64,000 bases of DNA from Plectrocnemia conspersa (GCA_009617715.1 VTFK01000062.1:186001-250000), one strand, 5' to 3'; positions 1 to 13,450 are shown, counted from the first letter of the stretch. Numbers and translations are program-made. Notes: generated by a model not told the origin, from the sequence alone.

Positions 1-599
1 GGAAACTATTTCAAAATATTTGATTGTGAATCATAGGAAATTAACACAAACATACTTACAATCTAACATTTTATCTAATCTATGTTGCACTAAATTATTC
101 AAAGGTCACTATTGACAACTATATAAATATTGCGATTGATACCAACACATATGGTTATGATTCACGGTTCTATAAAACATCACGGATCATAGATAGATAT
201 TGCGGGTCATTCGCCTATTTTAACCACGCTCAAAGGTTACTGTATTTTTGAGGAGCCCTCTTGAATTAAGAAAGGATACCTTGAACTTTCATACTTCAAA
301 GAATCGACTGCGTTTCTCTCTATCCACTTTCATACGCCTATTGAGAACACTAGACTAATTTATGCATGTGTTTCTAAATAAATACATAAAAGAGTACTTT
401 TAAATATAAATAATTATAATAAATATAACATTACCATAATGAAAGGGGTGATGAAATAATAATATCGACAACAATAAGCAAATATTTCCCTGTGTACTTA
501 CATTTACCGGTACATTGCTCAGAGCGACTGACCAATCACAGGACAGAAATTTTATAGGATTGGGCAGTGCTCAAGCGGCATATGAAATGCACGTGATGG

Positions 600-1010
600 A
601 CACATATCCAAGGGGTCTAAATGCTTTCTATTGTTTCAAAACCACCACAGCGACTGTCAATCGGTCAAATAGACGCACCGCGCCGCGTTAGCCATTGCGG
701 TTTTCACCGGTGAGGCGGGAAAGCGAAACACAGTCGCAATTGTGGGAAACTCAGACAATGGAATTACTGCTATTGCTGCTGCTGCGATACGATTTCGCTG
801 CTATGGGGAGACGGCCGTGTCGAAAGTGACTTTCAGCCGAGAGACGGTTGTGACACGGCGAAAAAACGCAAACAGACACGCACACAAACTCCACGTTTGA
901 CGTCACTGTCATCATCGTATGCATATCGGCGCCTTATCGCTTCCGTTCGGATAGCGATAATTTGTATTGATAACGATTCGGCAGCGAGAGGACAAATTTT
1001 AGGCCATTTG
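600..1010. promoter_or_regulatory. GC-rich island in mam intron (candidate enhancer)
   Basis: About 400 bp is much richer in CpG than the surrounding AT-rich sequence and has no sustained reading frame. It contains a TGTGGGAAA site, several short CTG triplets and a TGACGTCA-like motif. Its character resembles a conserved noncoding or enhancer element, but conservation was not tested. Confidence 0.35.
741..749 (+). promoter_or_regulatory. Consensus CSL/Su(H) binding site
   Basis: TGTGGGAAA fits the Su(H) consensus YGTGRGAAM exactly. It lies in the GC-rich island at 600-1010 inside the mam locus. Such sites also occur by chance, so function is inference. Confidence 0.35.
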
Positions 1011-1947
1011 CCTTGTCTGATTTCACTTTTGGTGATTGAAGAGTGTTAAAATCAAGATACATAACATTGCATACAAAAATAAAATTTATATTGGCACGCA
1101 TATGAAATCTTTATGATAAGATAAGTAATATAAATATTACACTTCTCAGACAGTAAATAACTATTAAATGTAGTATAAGAAAATTAGTCATAACTCGTCT
1201 GATTATACTGGCAATGAAACATAAGTAAAAAACAGCATAGTAACCCTTTGATTACTTTCATACAATCAATGTATTACATAATAATAATAAAAATAATGTT
1301 ATTTGAAACTGAAGCAAATATCCTACAACTCATTATAAAATAATCCGATTCTTTCTGCAATAATGAAATCGGATACATCCGGCAATTTTGGCCCAAGTAG
1401 CAAAACCCGACATATCAGATTTCGGCAGCCAAATGGTTAAAAATTGAACTTTTATAATCTCTATTGCAATATAATAATCATTTGAAATAAATTGATATAA
1501 CATAGCTTAAAAAATACCTTACTTTACATACATCGACACATCTGCAGAGCAAACGAGAAAGGAGTTCAAAATATCTGTTAATTTTTAATACAAGTAAGTC
1601 ACCCTTAATTTCGTATTATGGCAATATACAATAATAATACACAAACCCAGTAATATACGCGATTGTACTGTTAGAACCCAAAGGAAAATTTACATTTCCT
1701 TGCATTATTTTCTTATAAATATGACATAAAAATATGTATGTTTCGGCAATGAAAGCGCGAGAGTATTTTTTACACAAAATGATCTGCACATATCCGTCGG
1801 AAAGCCAAATAAATGGCTTTATTGGACTAATGCATACACAAAAGCCAATTTATTGGCTTTACATTTCAATAATTTTACATTTTTTTTGTATCGCATTTGT
1901 GTTTCTCAATAACAAAGATTAATAAAAAATAAATAAATATCACTTTT

Positions 1948-2681
1948 TTAAACCTTTAAATGCCAGAGGGCCGAAAAATCGGCCTCAACTACTAATGCAA
2001 AACTGCGGTGGGCCGATTTTTCGGACCTACATTAAAAAACAAATTTATACATATTTGATTTTTATCATATGTAAGCTTCTTCAAAGTAAAAGCGATACAT
2101 TTGCTCTATATTAGGCATGTCTAACGTATTTTATGACTTTTCCTAGTATTTTTTATTATGATAAAGTATAGCTGCTGGCCATTTTTTTTAGGCAGATGAA
2201 GCAAAACAATAGCAGGTATTATATTCTAGTCCCCAGTTAGATATTTTACCCAAAAAACATTCATAACCTCGCCAGTATTATTATATTATTATTTCCTTAA
2301 ATTATAATCATTAACATTTTATCTTATATTCTTTATTTTTATCAAATTATAGCTAATTACAAATTGTAAACATGAAAATGGTTATAAACCAGTAACATGA
2401 CTAGTATATATAATTAATTAGTATGTTTATAAAATTATTTATATTGCTGAAATAAACATAATGCTTTGCTAAATTTAGGCGAATAAAAAAATCTGTTTCT
2501 ATATTATACTAGATAATATGATTAAATTTTATAAATAAATAAAATGTTGTATGCTTTAAACTTTAAAATTGTTTTTAATTTTATTTAATAAATTATTATA
2601 TTTTTGTAAAATATGGATAATATCTCCATACAGCAGTTTTCGCATATGTAAGTCAAATTCATCTGGCATTAAAAGGGTTAA
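1948..2681. mobile_element. piggyBac-like nonautonomous element (TTAA-flanked)
   Basis: The left end reads TTAAACCTTTAAATGCCAGA. The right end, read on the other strand, is TTAACCCTTTTAATGCCAGA. These are matching terminal inverted repeats bounded by TTAA, the piggyBac target. A subterminal hairpin built on GGGCCGAAAAATCGGCC follows the left end, with a related copy about 40 bp further in. There is no transposase; the interior is AT-rich. Length is about 0.73 kb. Confidence 0.6.
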
Positions 2682-3072
2682 TAATGTGCTATATAAATAT
2701 ACCTGAGTACTAAATGGCAAAATCTCAGAAATTAACTCAAAAACGTAACGACCAATTTTCTTTAAGGAAAAATAATAGTTTATTTTACGCTATTTAGTTC
2801 ATTAGCAAAACATCATACATAGCTTATCATGTAATTACATGGCGTAAATCCACAATTTGTCATACTTTTGAATTATATTAAAAAAAATAGAATTAGGTGA
2901 ATTATACGCTTTTTTTATTATTAAATGTTTGCCAATTTATACAAACAGTTATATTTAAATAAAAAGAGGACAAATTAAATGAGCAGCATATAAAATAATC
3001 GTTTATGCATTACTGTTGGACAGATTATCTGCGAGTGAACGAAAATTGGTCAGACAGTAAATTTACTTTTAA

Positions 3073-3126
3073 TAAATGCACGAACAATTCGTTTTATGGA
3101 ACAAAGTATTTATTCAAATGCACATA
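3073..3126 (+). repeat. Dispersed ~54-bp repeat, copy 1
   Basis: This sequence includes AACAATTCGTTTTATGGAAC followed by AAAGTATTTATTCAAATGCA. It recurs with few differences at 7972-8023 (+) and, reverse-complemented, at about 23213-23257. The three sites sit in different contexts, so it is probably part of a larger dispersed element. Confidence 0.5.
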
Positions 3127-3879
3127 TTTTTTGAATCAAATCGGACCAAAATAAAAGTATAGTACGAAGAAAAATTATCGTAAATTTTATGTATTAATTG
3201 GTAAATATACAAAATTTTATCTCGACATTTTCTTTAAGGAAAATGTTAGTTTATAGTGTAAAACAGAAAAATTAAAAATCAGCGATTTTTGTTGGGGAAA
3301 AACGACTTATTAGTGCGTATCTTTTACATTTTATATGTAAGGAAAATCCATTATTATAAATAGAATTCCGATAGATTATTTCTTACTAGATTTTCAAGCT
3401 TAAAAAAACGTAACATGTAATAAAATAATTAAATAAAAGTGCCCTTTTGAACTGAACTGACTTTTTCGACTATTTTTTTTTTATGATTATTACTCAAGGT
3501 ATAATATTTATTTTAAAATGAAAGTGTAAAACAGTTTTCATAAAAAAAATTGTATAATAAAAGTCAAATATAAAGATGAAACAAAACTCATTGGAGGTTA
3601 AATTCCAACTATTAATAGCAACATATTTTCATTATTCATTAAAATGTTTTTTTTAGACCGTGATAAAATGAGCGGATATATACGTCCGCAGGGAAATTTG
3701 TGTACATATGTTTCACTTTTAAGAAAAATACACAGGGAGTAAGTGGTAAGTTGAACTATCATGAAAACTAGTTCATTTTTATGTGGAGGAAAAGGGAAGG
3801 GGGGGTGATTTTAAAGTTGGGCCACAGCTCATGACTTTTCTAATATGTATCACTCCTTAAATGTGGGCCAACCTTGACT

Positions 3880-4450
3880 AGCAAATATATGCTGATTCAA
3901 AACGAGTAGCCCAGCGTATGTGTGGCTGCACCTTAAGAAAAACGTATTGATTGCAGCGATCGACACCCCCCTTTCTGGTTTTCGAGCGTTTGCAACCGCC
4001 CCGTCACTTCAGCACCCCCGGGAGCGATTGGCGCGATACCGCCTCAAAAATTAAAAGACCACCTTCGTTAGCGCGCAGAGGAACGCCTGAATTAGTAACG
4101 ATCAAGCTGCTCCGCCCGTGACTTACACGCGCGCAGCCATGGGCGTTGGTCGCTGCTCGTAGCATCATAGACACCCATTTGCATCTGAGAGAGAACACGA
4201 CGCGTTCTCGTGAAATCCACACCGCACAACCAAGGGCCGGACCGATCGATCGGCAGCCACCTAGGTACCTCCTCCGGTCCGTTAGGCTCTATCTCTATAT
4301 ACCTACGCGCGCATACGTATACGTAGGTATCGAGTTTAAAATTTAGCGCATCGCCAATTAGACGATGTGCAGCAGCAGCAAAAGCAGCATGAGTGCGACC
4401 TCGAAAATAAAATGTGATAAGGTATGCAAAGGTCACGGTGACCGTGAAGT
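3880..4450. other. GC-rich island in mam intron
   Basis: A CpG-rich stretch with overlapping short open frames on both strands, the longest 114-120 codons, none resembling a known protein. It includes the alternating purine-pyrimidine run GCGCGCATACGTATACGTAG near 4306-4325. A regulatory island is more likely than an exon. Confidence 0.3.
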
Positions 4451-5504
4451 TTGATCGCTAAGTAAGTTTTTGTATTGTGGAACATGCGCGTATGAGTTTA
4501 GCGGCAGACATGATTCCGGTTTGTGTGTATGTGAGTGTATCAGCCGCAAGGACGAATCTTCCAAATCTGTCTGTGGGGGGACACGCGTTGCGTAATCGAG
4601 GCTTAATTGCGACATGTCAGCAAATCACTTCGAAAGAGTTTTCTATGTTATACACCTCAACGAGGATGTCACTCCAATCAAACGAGGGTATATTGAAAAT
4701 GCGGCCTAACACAGAAGGAGTTATATTATTAACAGGTTCATCAAGATTCCGGTCTGATAAAATACTTGATCCTAAATCTGCAATATACTCTTCTTCGATG
4801 AAGGACAATAGATGCTCTCCCAGATTATTTCTGTATTAGGGAAATATATTTATCTGGTGAATTAGAATGAGGTTCAGCCATCGTAAGTGCTGATCTGTAC
4901 TGAAGCGTTCAATGTACTTCTTCACGAAATTTTTGACCACTGTGTATGAAAGACAAGATGTTCCCAATGTGTTTGATGTCTTAATGAAATTGCTTAGGTG
5001 CTTTTACGGATAGGTTTTTCAATCACTTTGACTATATTTATTTTGTTCAGTACCATCCTAATTTCTTTCCAAACCACTACTGTAAGTTTTTCAGTCAATA
5101 CACCACTTCCACGTTCTTCACCTTGGTTGATCCAATGTATATTACAGAGCAACGTATATAAATCCCAATTCAAAACCTAATCCCCTTTTTTTACACTTTA
5201 CAAAGAATCATATTCATTCGGATGAATGTTTGTCCTGACTTTTTCGATCCGGAATTTTATCTTTAGTGTATGGTCTCAGTCTTTCAAAATATGTATTTTG
5301 TTGCATTATCTATCAGAATTCAAATCTTCACTTCTGCTAATTTACTTATGAGCCTTTGTAATACTTGCTATAGTATCGCAGATTGAGTAAGACTCCATTT
5401 CTTTTATGTACCTTTTCAAAAAAATCTGAATGAATGTTACAAATAAAATACAACATTGTTTAAATCCTAGCTGTAAATCGATATAATCGATTTTAATAGT
5501 ATAT

Positions 5505-5574
5505 TTTGATATCCGAATCGGCTATTCTCATATGAGACTTTGTCAAACGCCTTTTCAAAGTCGATTAAACATAA
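5505..5574 (-). pseudogene. Reverse transcriptase fragment (LINE)
   Basis: On the minus strand this reads IDFEKAFDKVSYEN, matching the first catalytic-aspartate motif of non-LTR retrotransposon reverse transcriptases. The frame breaks on both sides and no YADD box could be followed downstream. It is an ancient fragment; the clade cannot be assigned. Confidence 0.45.
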
Positions 5575-6031
5575 GTAAACATCACATCAACATTGCACTA
5601 AAAAGAGCTCTTCTTGAAGTAAATATCTGATATATTCCATCATTATTTATATGTACGAATATATGTAATTCATTACATTTATTCATGTTATAAATATTTT
5701 ATTTCAGTACGCCATGATCTCGTTATGTGTATAAGAAGCTTTTATTCTAAATAAACAAAAAATGATGTTTCGATTTCACGCAATTCCCAAGAGAACTCAC
5801 ATGCCAATTTTCAAAAGAACTCATATGCGTAACATTGTCACTGAGTCACATAACAATTCTAGGAACGGAGAGAGTGAAATAAAAAACCTAGCATGATGCG
5901 ACATGAGTTACGAAAATTGCGATGAAAACGTACGAATTGTGATTAAACACCGCCATAACTATACACATAGAATATTTTTTAAGTTTATCTTAGGAGCCCT
6001 TTCATATGATTCATTGAGTTCTAAACAGCAT

Positions 6032-6066
6032 CCAAGCAAGGACCGCCCCGGGCGGTACTTGCTTGG
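6032..6066. repeat. GC-rich 35-bp palindrome
   Basis: Two 16-bp arms, CCAAGCAAGGACCGCC and GGCGGTACTTGCTTGG, pair with one mismatch around a 3-bp centre. It sits alone in AT-rich sequence. No flanking duplication was recognised. Confidence 0.7.
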
Positions 6067-7594
6067 AGGCGATATTTTTGCGATGGAAGGAACTTAAACT
6101 GAATGCCCTAAAAATATATATGTATTCACGAATAGCTAAGAGCTAAGTTGAATATGTAAAAACAATAAACAACAGTTTAACAAATGCCGATTTTATGAAA
6201 TATTTTTGCCCGACAATTTGGCCAGTTTCTTGACCATAATCGGAATGAATCGAATTAGCACCAGAGTGTTTGTTCAAGTTGAGCACGTGGTAAAATAATA
6301 AAGTGCCTGATGATCATTACTTGATAACTGTTTTCCACGTTTTTTATATGTATGCATATAATGATTTGCGAACATTCCGGACAAAAAAACATTTTTAATA
6401 TTTTATTAAAAAAATAAGTAAGGTAAACTTCTGGACTGTGGAATTTAAAACTACCGAGTTCAATGTAGCAATCAACTTGAATTTAATCTAATGAATCAAC
6501 ATTTTTTCTTCGCGATCAGTTTGTAAAATATTTGTTGTTTAGTTGACGACTGTAAAAATGGGCAAATAAATGTTAAATTGAGATTTGATTAGGACTTAGC
6601 GGCGGCCTTTATAAAAATGAATGGCAAATTTCGGATGTTATCAACAAATAAAAATTGTTGTGTACATAGATTCAATGCAATTAAAAATTTTTTTAGTCCG
6701 GAAGTTTCTTTATTTATTATTATCAAAATTCGTGTCCGGAAAAATCCGAACACCGCATATACTATGTGAATAGGTAGCGCATAGCCACTGAAAAGGATTA
6801 CACATATTTTTCACTTCAAGCATCAGTTTTTGCCTAATAATACGCTCATGCGTTATAATTTCACACCAAAATCGTGTATATATCATATTTTGTTAAGGAC
6901 AACAGATTGGACTAATTGGATGTTGATTTTATAGTTCTTTTTTCACTTATTACTTTCTGTAAATATGGGTTTAGGAAGAGATTTTTAAACAATGTATATA
7001 CATATATTATACATATTTATTACATTTTAACAGGATATTTGTATGTAGTATGTGTAATATATCACTCGGATATTGGTCATCGTTTAGTAAATTAAACATC
7101 CTACAACATGTTCAAAATATATCCGATTGCTCACTTCTCGCTAAAATTCATCATATGTTTGAACATAACCACAAATAATATTGAGAAGCAAATGGAACAG
7201 ATGACAGTTTCAGCACGTGCATTTTACTTAATTGACAAGGTAGTAAGGAAGAAGAAACCATCAGTTATTGCCGAGGAATTTGAATTCACAAAAAAGATGC
7301 AATGTAACGCGGTTAATTTAGTTTGATCTCTTTACAACCGTATAGATTAAATTAAATTTGTTTGCTTTTGGCATTGGAATGCATAAGATCAATGTGGCAT
7401 GATTTGACTCAATAAACGAATGCTTTTTTTTCACTGTCAATTGAACGTGAACATAAAAAAACAGAACTACAACAAAACAGAATAGTGACAATTCAGAACA
7501 AGTTGAAAATATATTTATATTTAATTTTATATTGACAAGTAAATAATTTGATAAATGATCAGTAAAAAAATAAAAATGACCAGTTATTAAAAAA

Positions 7595-7840
7595 AATAAT
7601 CAGTAACGTCTCAGACTAATAATTCTAAGGTTGCGGGTTCAAGCCCCGGCGGCTGCACTCGAATTTTTATTTGTAAAAAATGCGCTATTATTAAAAAAAG
7701 AAACCGGCCCTAGCTGCAGTGACATCTATTGATTATAAATTGTATAGCACATAATCATATTTAATTAATGATATAGATGTCACCGATTCCCAGACTTTCA
7801 GTATGGTGGTTAATACTTATTTGTATCATTATGTCTGATT
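7595..7840 (+). repeat. tRNA-derived SINE, copy 1
   Basis: A tRNA-like head contains the Pol III B-box match GGTTCAAGCCC near 7635. It is followed by the family body: a TTTTTATTTGTAAAAAATGC block, GCGCTATTATT, a GACATCTATTGATTATAAAT block and a GATGTCACCGATT tail. The same order of blocks occurs near 15.1 and 54.9 kb, which defines the family. The head is too degenerate to fold as a working tRNA. Confidence 0.7.
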
Positions 7841-7971
7841 GACTTGCTCAGTTGGTACAGATTTGTCCGTTGTAACGCATTGGGCTTACGCCAGTCAAGT
7901 TACAACGGAAGATTTAATAAAAAGTGTGGGGATCGATATTATACGAATTTTTTTCCGAAGAAAAAATCTTA

Positions 7972-8023
7972 CAAATGCACAAACAATTCGTTTTATGGAA
8001 CAAAGAATTTATTTAAATGCACA
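7972..8023 (+). repeat. Dispersed ~54-bp repeat, copy 2
   Basis: Near-identical to 3073-3126 through the CAATTCGTTTTATGGAACAA core. It lies just after a stretch with TTGTAACGCATTGGGCTTAC that is related to segments near 23.83 and 40.5 kb. Confidence 0.5.
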
Positions 8024-8229
8024 TATCTCTTAAAATAATTCCCTGTTAAATCACACCCACATAAATTAAATTACAAATATATTTTTCAACTCTCTGATTC
8101 GACATGTTATATTTCGCGAATCACCATGATGCCACGAGAGGAGTGAAGTGTTGAAAAATATCATACATTATAAATAAATACAAAAGCTAATAGTTTCAAT
8201 GATACCAGATAACGCGAGAGAGACAAACT

Positions 8230-8760
8230 AACGGAACACGTATAATGAAATGTTCACATTCTGGTGTTTGCGCATTCTTGAGTCTTTCTTTTTAGCTATT
8301 CTTTCACACGCGAAAAGTACGCCGCTCTATATGCGACCGCGAATTGCGAACGCAAATAACGACGAATCGCAAACCGGTACAGGCCACTTTGAGGCCTCCC
8401 GAGTAAAAGTTTTTGATAGTTCGTCGAGTGCGCGAATGTCGCAAGCGTTCTCCGTCTATTTTTAGAAGCGCAACAACAATCAAGGAGGTCTTCGGCCGCG
8501 AGTCATCCCGGCAACTACCAGGTAGGTGGGTCGAAGCGTTTCGAAATCGAAGAAAGACTCTTCCGTCGGAAGAGTCGGACGACTCGTCCTTGTGCGTTGC
8601 CAATATATCGCAACAATAGCGAAGGAGAAGTTTATGTATGCAACCGGGTGAATGATGGTTGTTGATGACGCGACGCAGTGTCGCAAGAAAGTCGCTGTTT
8701 CGAAACGACGTGTACTCGGAATAAGAACATTTGACCCTCTTAAACGTATTCAGCATCACT
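8230..8760. other. GC-rich island in mam intron
   Basis: A non-repetitive, CpG-rich stretch with a 151-codon frame on the minus strand (8304-8759) and shorter frames on both strands. The translations are low-complexity and mutually overlapping and match no family I know. It is a candidate regulatory region; an unannotated exon is the alternative. Confidence 0.3.
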
Positions 8761-11239
8761 AAACTAGACCTTCGAAGGTCCTTCGAACGAAGTTAATTGC
8801 TATAGTGATCAAATGGTTAGCGAACTCCAGTTATACAACAATCTACTGATCTGACCCACATTTTTATGATTCGATCAAATTGATTTACTCTAGTCTTAGA
8901 CAGTATTTGGTAGGTATGTATGTCCATAACACAGTTGTAACTACGAGATAGCGGTGACCAAACAGTCGATCGCAGATAAACATCTTATCGATCGCGAGTA
9001 TTTTTTGGCTAAATTTGTCAATGATGAGCTTGAAAACTATAGAGACCGAAGAGTCAAATACGAGTATCACAATGAAATATATTTTTTTCGAAAGCAATAA
9101 AGGTCTCACATAGACAAGAGTCACACATATACAAAACGAGGCTTCAACAGCACGTCAACATCGAGGCAGCAAACTCCTCAATGTGGACAACTTGAAAAGA
9201 CGCCTGAAGAGGACTAAGCCGTTCGAACTGGTTTAGTTATCATTATTGAAACCCATTTACTATTAGTGATTGTATAGTGTAGACGCCAATGGGTGAACAT
9301 GGTGTTTAAAACATAAATTATTAAATTAAATAAATGTTGGTCAAAAGACCGGTTTTAATGTTTAAAAAACAATTATACCTTAATTAAAAAAAAATATATT
9401 TATATACATAAAATGTCGAAAAACTATAATAAACCACGCAACGTACATAAACATTTAGGATATTTTACTAATATCTATCTTTAGATCTATTTTTTTAATA
9501 AAATGCTAATAACAAAGTTGGCCGCGCAACGTGAAATTTTGTATAATATAATTTTGCAAATAAACCGTTATTTTATCGGCAAATATATAAGGTAAATTTG
9601 TTTTTCTTAGTATTTTATTTACTTTAAATAAAACATCGAGATAACATTACACACGCAGTGAGGCCGATATTTTTTTAAGATAAACATTTTTTTAAGAGAG
9701 TCCAGAGGCGCAATAGAGCGCGCATTTTTTTACTATTTAATTGCCCTATATTTTAAGGTTCAATTTTAATTATAAATTTAAACTACATTGCGGTCAACAA
9801 ACAATTTCTAATGATTGTGTATGTATATGATAAATTACGTAAACCTAATTTAATTAATATAAAAAATATTAAAACATATGTTTTTACATACTTTAACGTA
9901 TCTGAATTTATAATAAATAAAACTAGTTTATAAATTTATATTGACCCATTTTTTTGACCTACGACATTTGGCAGTTATTTCTTATGTAATTCTAAATCCG
10001 AAAATAAGTTATATATGTATATGGTATAGTTTTTAGTATTTTCCATTCTGAAAAAATGCTTGTACTTAATTGCAAATATCTCCGGTTCAAGTATTTTATA
10101 TCAAAATAAAGGTAAATAAATTTTTTATCCAACGCTTATATAACACTTAGCAATAATATTATCGGTTTATGCACTATTTATGAATTTATCAACGATCTTG
10201 GATACTTTTAGCAAAATTTGCCCGTACAATTGTGAATTACAAAGTTATTTTTAGTGCTGGTTTCTATATTTTCATAATTAAGATATATATGCATAACATT
10301 ATATGTAATAAAGTCGAGATAAAGATGAGAATGTGTAACAATTTAATATCTGTATTTTTACTCAAATGCTTATAACTTTTATATTTTTCAATTATTGGGC
10401 AAAGGAAAATTGAGCACAGCGAAAATTTTATACAGCAAAAACTCTGATCATAGATGATCAATATACACTTGTATATGTGTATTTAAGAATACGGCAATAT
10501 ATCTAAATAAAATAATGACTATATATAACAGATATAATTATGATTTTAATTAAAAAATATCATGTTTTAAAAATATTTTTTAATTATATTAGTATAAGCT
10601 TACATTTACTAGAAATACACATTTTTTTTACTTAAACATATAAAGAAAGCAGTTGGAATTAAAAGTAAAATATATTTGACAATCAAACAAGAACATATGT
10701 TCAGAATTTTTGCGTGATTTTTTGATCGATTATAAGAAACAGCCGCTTATTTTCTTTGTAACAGATCGGTCTTCAACATCTAATAAAAAAACCTGGACTA
10801 TAAAAAAATATTTGTGTAATTTACAGTACAATCAAATTTTGCTTAAAATGATCCAAAATCGTTGAAAAATTTATAAATAGTGCCTAGTGAAAATATTGTA
10901 TAGACGGTTCATAGAAAATAATTTGCAGTCAGCCAACTAAAACCAGAGACATTTGCAATTAACTAAAAACACTTTTTTCCAGAATGAAAAATATGGAAAT
11001 TTAGAAATATTTAAAAAATTGATCTACTTTATTAATTTTTTCATTAATTTTAAATTCCGATTCAGCGCGTGATTTTACATAAGTAATCAATCACTGTTTA
11101 TCTCAACAGAACCCGAAGACAATATTGTGTGAAGACCACCCTCTGATTGTGCGAAGATATTTGTCTTAATGATTTGTTAAAGGCCTATGAACTAATTGCT
11201 ATTTTTATTTGTGCAAATCTAAGCAACTTTGAAAAAAAA

Positions 11240-11720
11240 ACTAACAAGGGATACGGTCGGTGCCAACACAAGGATCGTCCATTTTCTGTTCAAACCCAAA
11301 CCTAACATAATAAAAGTTCTAAAACTTTCCTTTTAAGGGAAAATAAGCGGAAGAAGAAGTACAGACAGATATTGCATTTCGCATATTGCTCCGGTTTGTC
11401 TGCACTTCGATATTACACTGTTTTAAAAATATGATAGCTATCTTTACCAATATTACTACGGACTTTTAATAGGAGAATATTGGTATTCAAGTGTATTCAA
11501 ATCGAATTTTGGTCAATAGGAGGGCGCAAAAACAATTATCACTTTCCAGAAGTCAAAAATTCACGTCAAAAGAAATACAATCGTGTCAGTGCCGTCGCAG
11601 TGGGAATGCTTTATTCAATTCTTACTTAAATCTTAATATGAACGCTTGATAACCGAGCGTTTCCACTGCGACGGCACGATTTTATCGATTTTAATGTGAA
11701 TTCTAAACAGGGACGCCCCC
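11240..11720 (+). repeat. Repeat R1, copy in mam intron
   Basis: One of at least six copies of a dispersed repeat called R1 here. Shared blocks are AACCCAAACCTAACATAATA, a GCGGAAGAAGAAGTACAGAC block, a GATAGCTATC block and AATTTTGGTCAATAGGAGGG. It ends in a palindromic segment whose arms carry GTGCCGTCGCAGTGG and CCACTGCGACGGCAC (about 11.58-11.68 kb). There is no coding capacity. Confidence 0.65.
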
Positions 11721-12949
11721 TTTAATTTGGTTAGAAAAATGCACGTCATTTAACGAAATATATACTATGAATTTAAATGGAACTGATATATTAAATAAAT
11801 GATCACTGACTGGCTAACATTTGCCCCCGCTCCCCTCCCATGGAAAAGGTTAAAACAACGTCCCTGTATTTAACACTTTGAACACGTGTGATTATTGACA
11901 GCTGTCTGATTTACCGTGCAGCCAGCATAGGAAACTGTAATTGGATTACTCTGTATAATGGCCAATTTACTTTTACAAAAAATATATTTAACTAGTAAAA
12001 TTAGGTCTAAAACAAGCAATAAAAATATGCAAGGGAGAGGTTGTAACATATAAATGAGCGAATAATAATATTATAGTACTTGCAAGGACAAAAAAACGGA
12101 CTAGGCGTGGCTTATCAAATATATACTACCTATTCCCATATTAAGAAAAATAAAGGAGATGTTTAAAAATGTAATTCAAAATCATATCTTCATATGGAAA
12201 AATTGCTTCGAGAAATATCATACGATGGACAAATATAACCAAACATGAACTATATAAATATGTAAGTAATTGTAATGTACATACCATACATAAATATATT
12301 TAGTGTGTCATATATCAAAGTAATAAAGAAACAACAATAAATTCCGTTCGATTAAAAATATGTTGAGAACCATTGGGTTTTTTTTTCTGTTAGTGGTTCC
12401 AACATTTGAAACGGGTACCAGGTATACTCTAAATAAATGATATATAAATAATAGGTAAGAAGTTTTATTTTTGCGATTGGACCGCAGCGTATTTAATAAA
12501 AAAAAGTTTTTGTCCGGTAAAGGTTATGCGAATTTGAGCAACAACCAAAACGCTAGTTATTTTAGCGTATAACTAATATAACGTTTTAAAGACGGAAGTC
12601 GCATTTGTTAACATTCCGTACCATACGGTCCGTCGGAACATTAATAATATCTATCTTCACATATACCCTAAATAAATTATGTAAACAATAGGTAAGAAGC
12701 CTAATTTTGTGTTTAAATAAATCGAATCACAGTGGATTTAATAAGAAAAAAATTGTCTGATCAAGTTGTTCAGTTAATGGGAAACGCAAAGGCCTAATAA
12801 GTTGTGCTAGTGTTTTTCGGCTTTATATTTAAGAATTTGTTTTATACAATAAGGGTCCTATCAGCACGTCCCCTTTCAGCTTTGTTGTCGAGTCGCAATT
12901 GGTGGACTTTCCACCAAATCGTCGAGCTATAAATTTCTCTTTTCTCCCA

Positions 12950-13450
12950 GAGAACGCGATGCTCTCTTTTCTAATAGATTAGAATGCACTCAAAAATGCA
13001 CGAGCGCCGCTCCATCGCTCGGGCAATTGTGAAAGTATCACATGTCACGCGGCGAACGGAGGAGATTTCCAGTCTCAGCATAGCAGCAGCTGAAGAGAAG
13101 AAGAACAATACGCCGAAGGGGGTGTTGCGCAACGGCCGCCAGCCCCGAGAGAGTTTCGAATTTTCCGAGCTTGCGCACCGCGCCGGCGTAACTCCTGGCG
13201 CCGGTTTTCCGTCGGCGGCCGAGCGCCGAACTAGTGCCGAGTTTTCCGAGAGGGGCGCCCTTGGGCGGGGTTCTCTCCCGATCTTCTTTTCGCCCCCGTC
13301 GCCGCTAGGGCTCGACTTTCGATCGCGTCCGCGACAAAAGGCGGGACCTTGACATCGTTCATTTCGCGGAGACGTTTGTTTGTAAACACGGCTCAAATTC
13401 GCAAACGCCGGAGATAAGAACGAGTTTACGACGCGCGGGTTTAGTTGCTT
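12950..13450. promoter_or_regulatory. CpG-rich island, possible internal promoter
   Basis: This is one of the most GC-rich stretches outside the mam exons. A CTATAAATTTC sequence near 12928 lies just to its left. Frames of 122 codons (+, 12984-13352) and 141 codons (-, 12971-13396) overlap each other and match no family I recognise. An alternative mam promoter or an enhancer is inference from composition only. Confidence 0.3.

Noticed and set aside
7100..7326. Frame with KKKPSVIAEEFEFTKKMQ, resembling a transposase helix-turn-helix
   Set aside because: Too short and not matchable to a specific family; kept out of the features.
7621..7665. Possible tRNA gene
   Set aside because: B-box present but no consistent cloverleaf or anticodon arm, and the same head recurs with a SINE body.
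8304..8759. 151-codon minus-strand frame
   Set aside because: Looks like chance in GC-richer DNA; no motif and no supporting splice structure.
12971..13396. 141-codon minus-strand frame in the CpG island
   Set aside because: A plus-strand frame of similar length overlaps it, there is no recognised domain, and splice sites are not evident.
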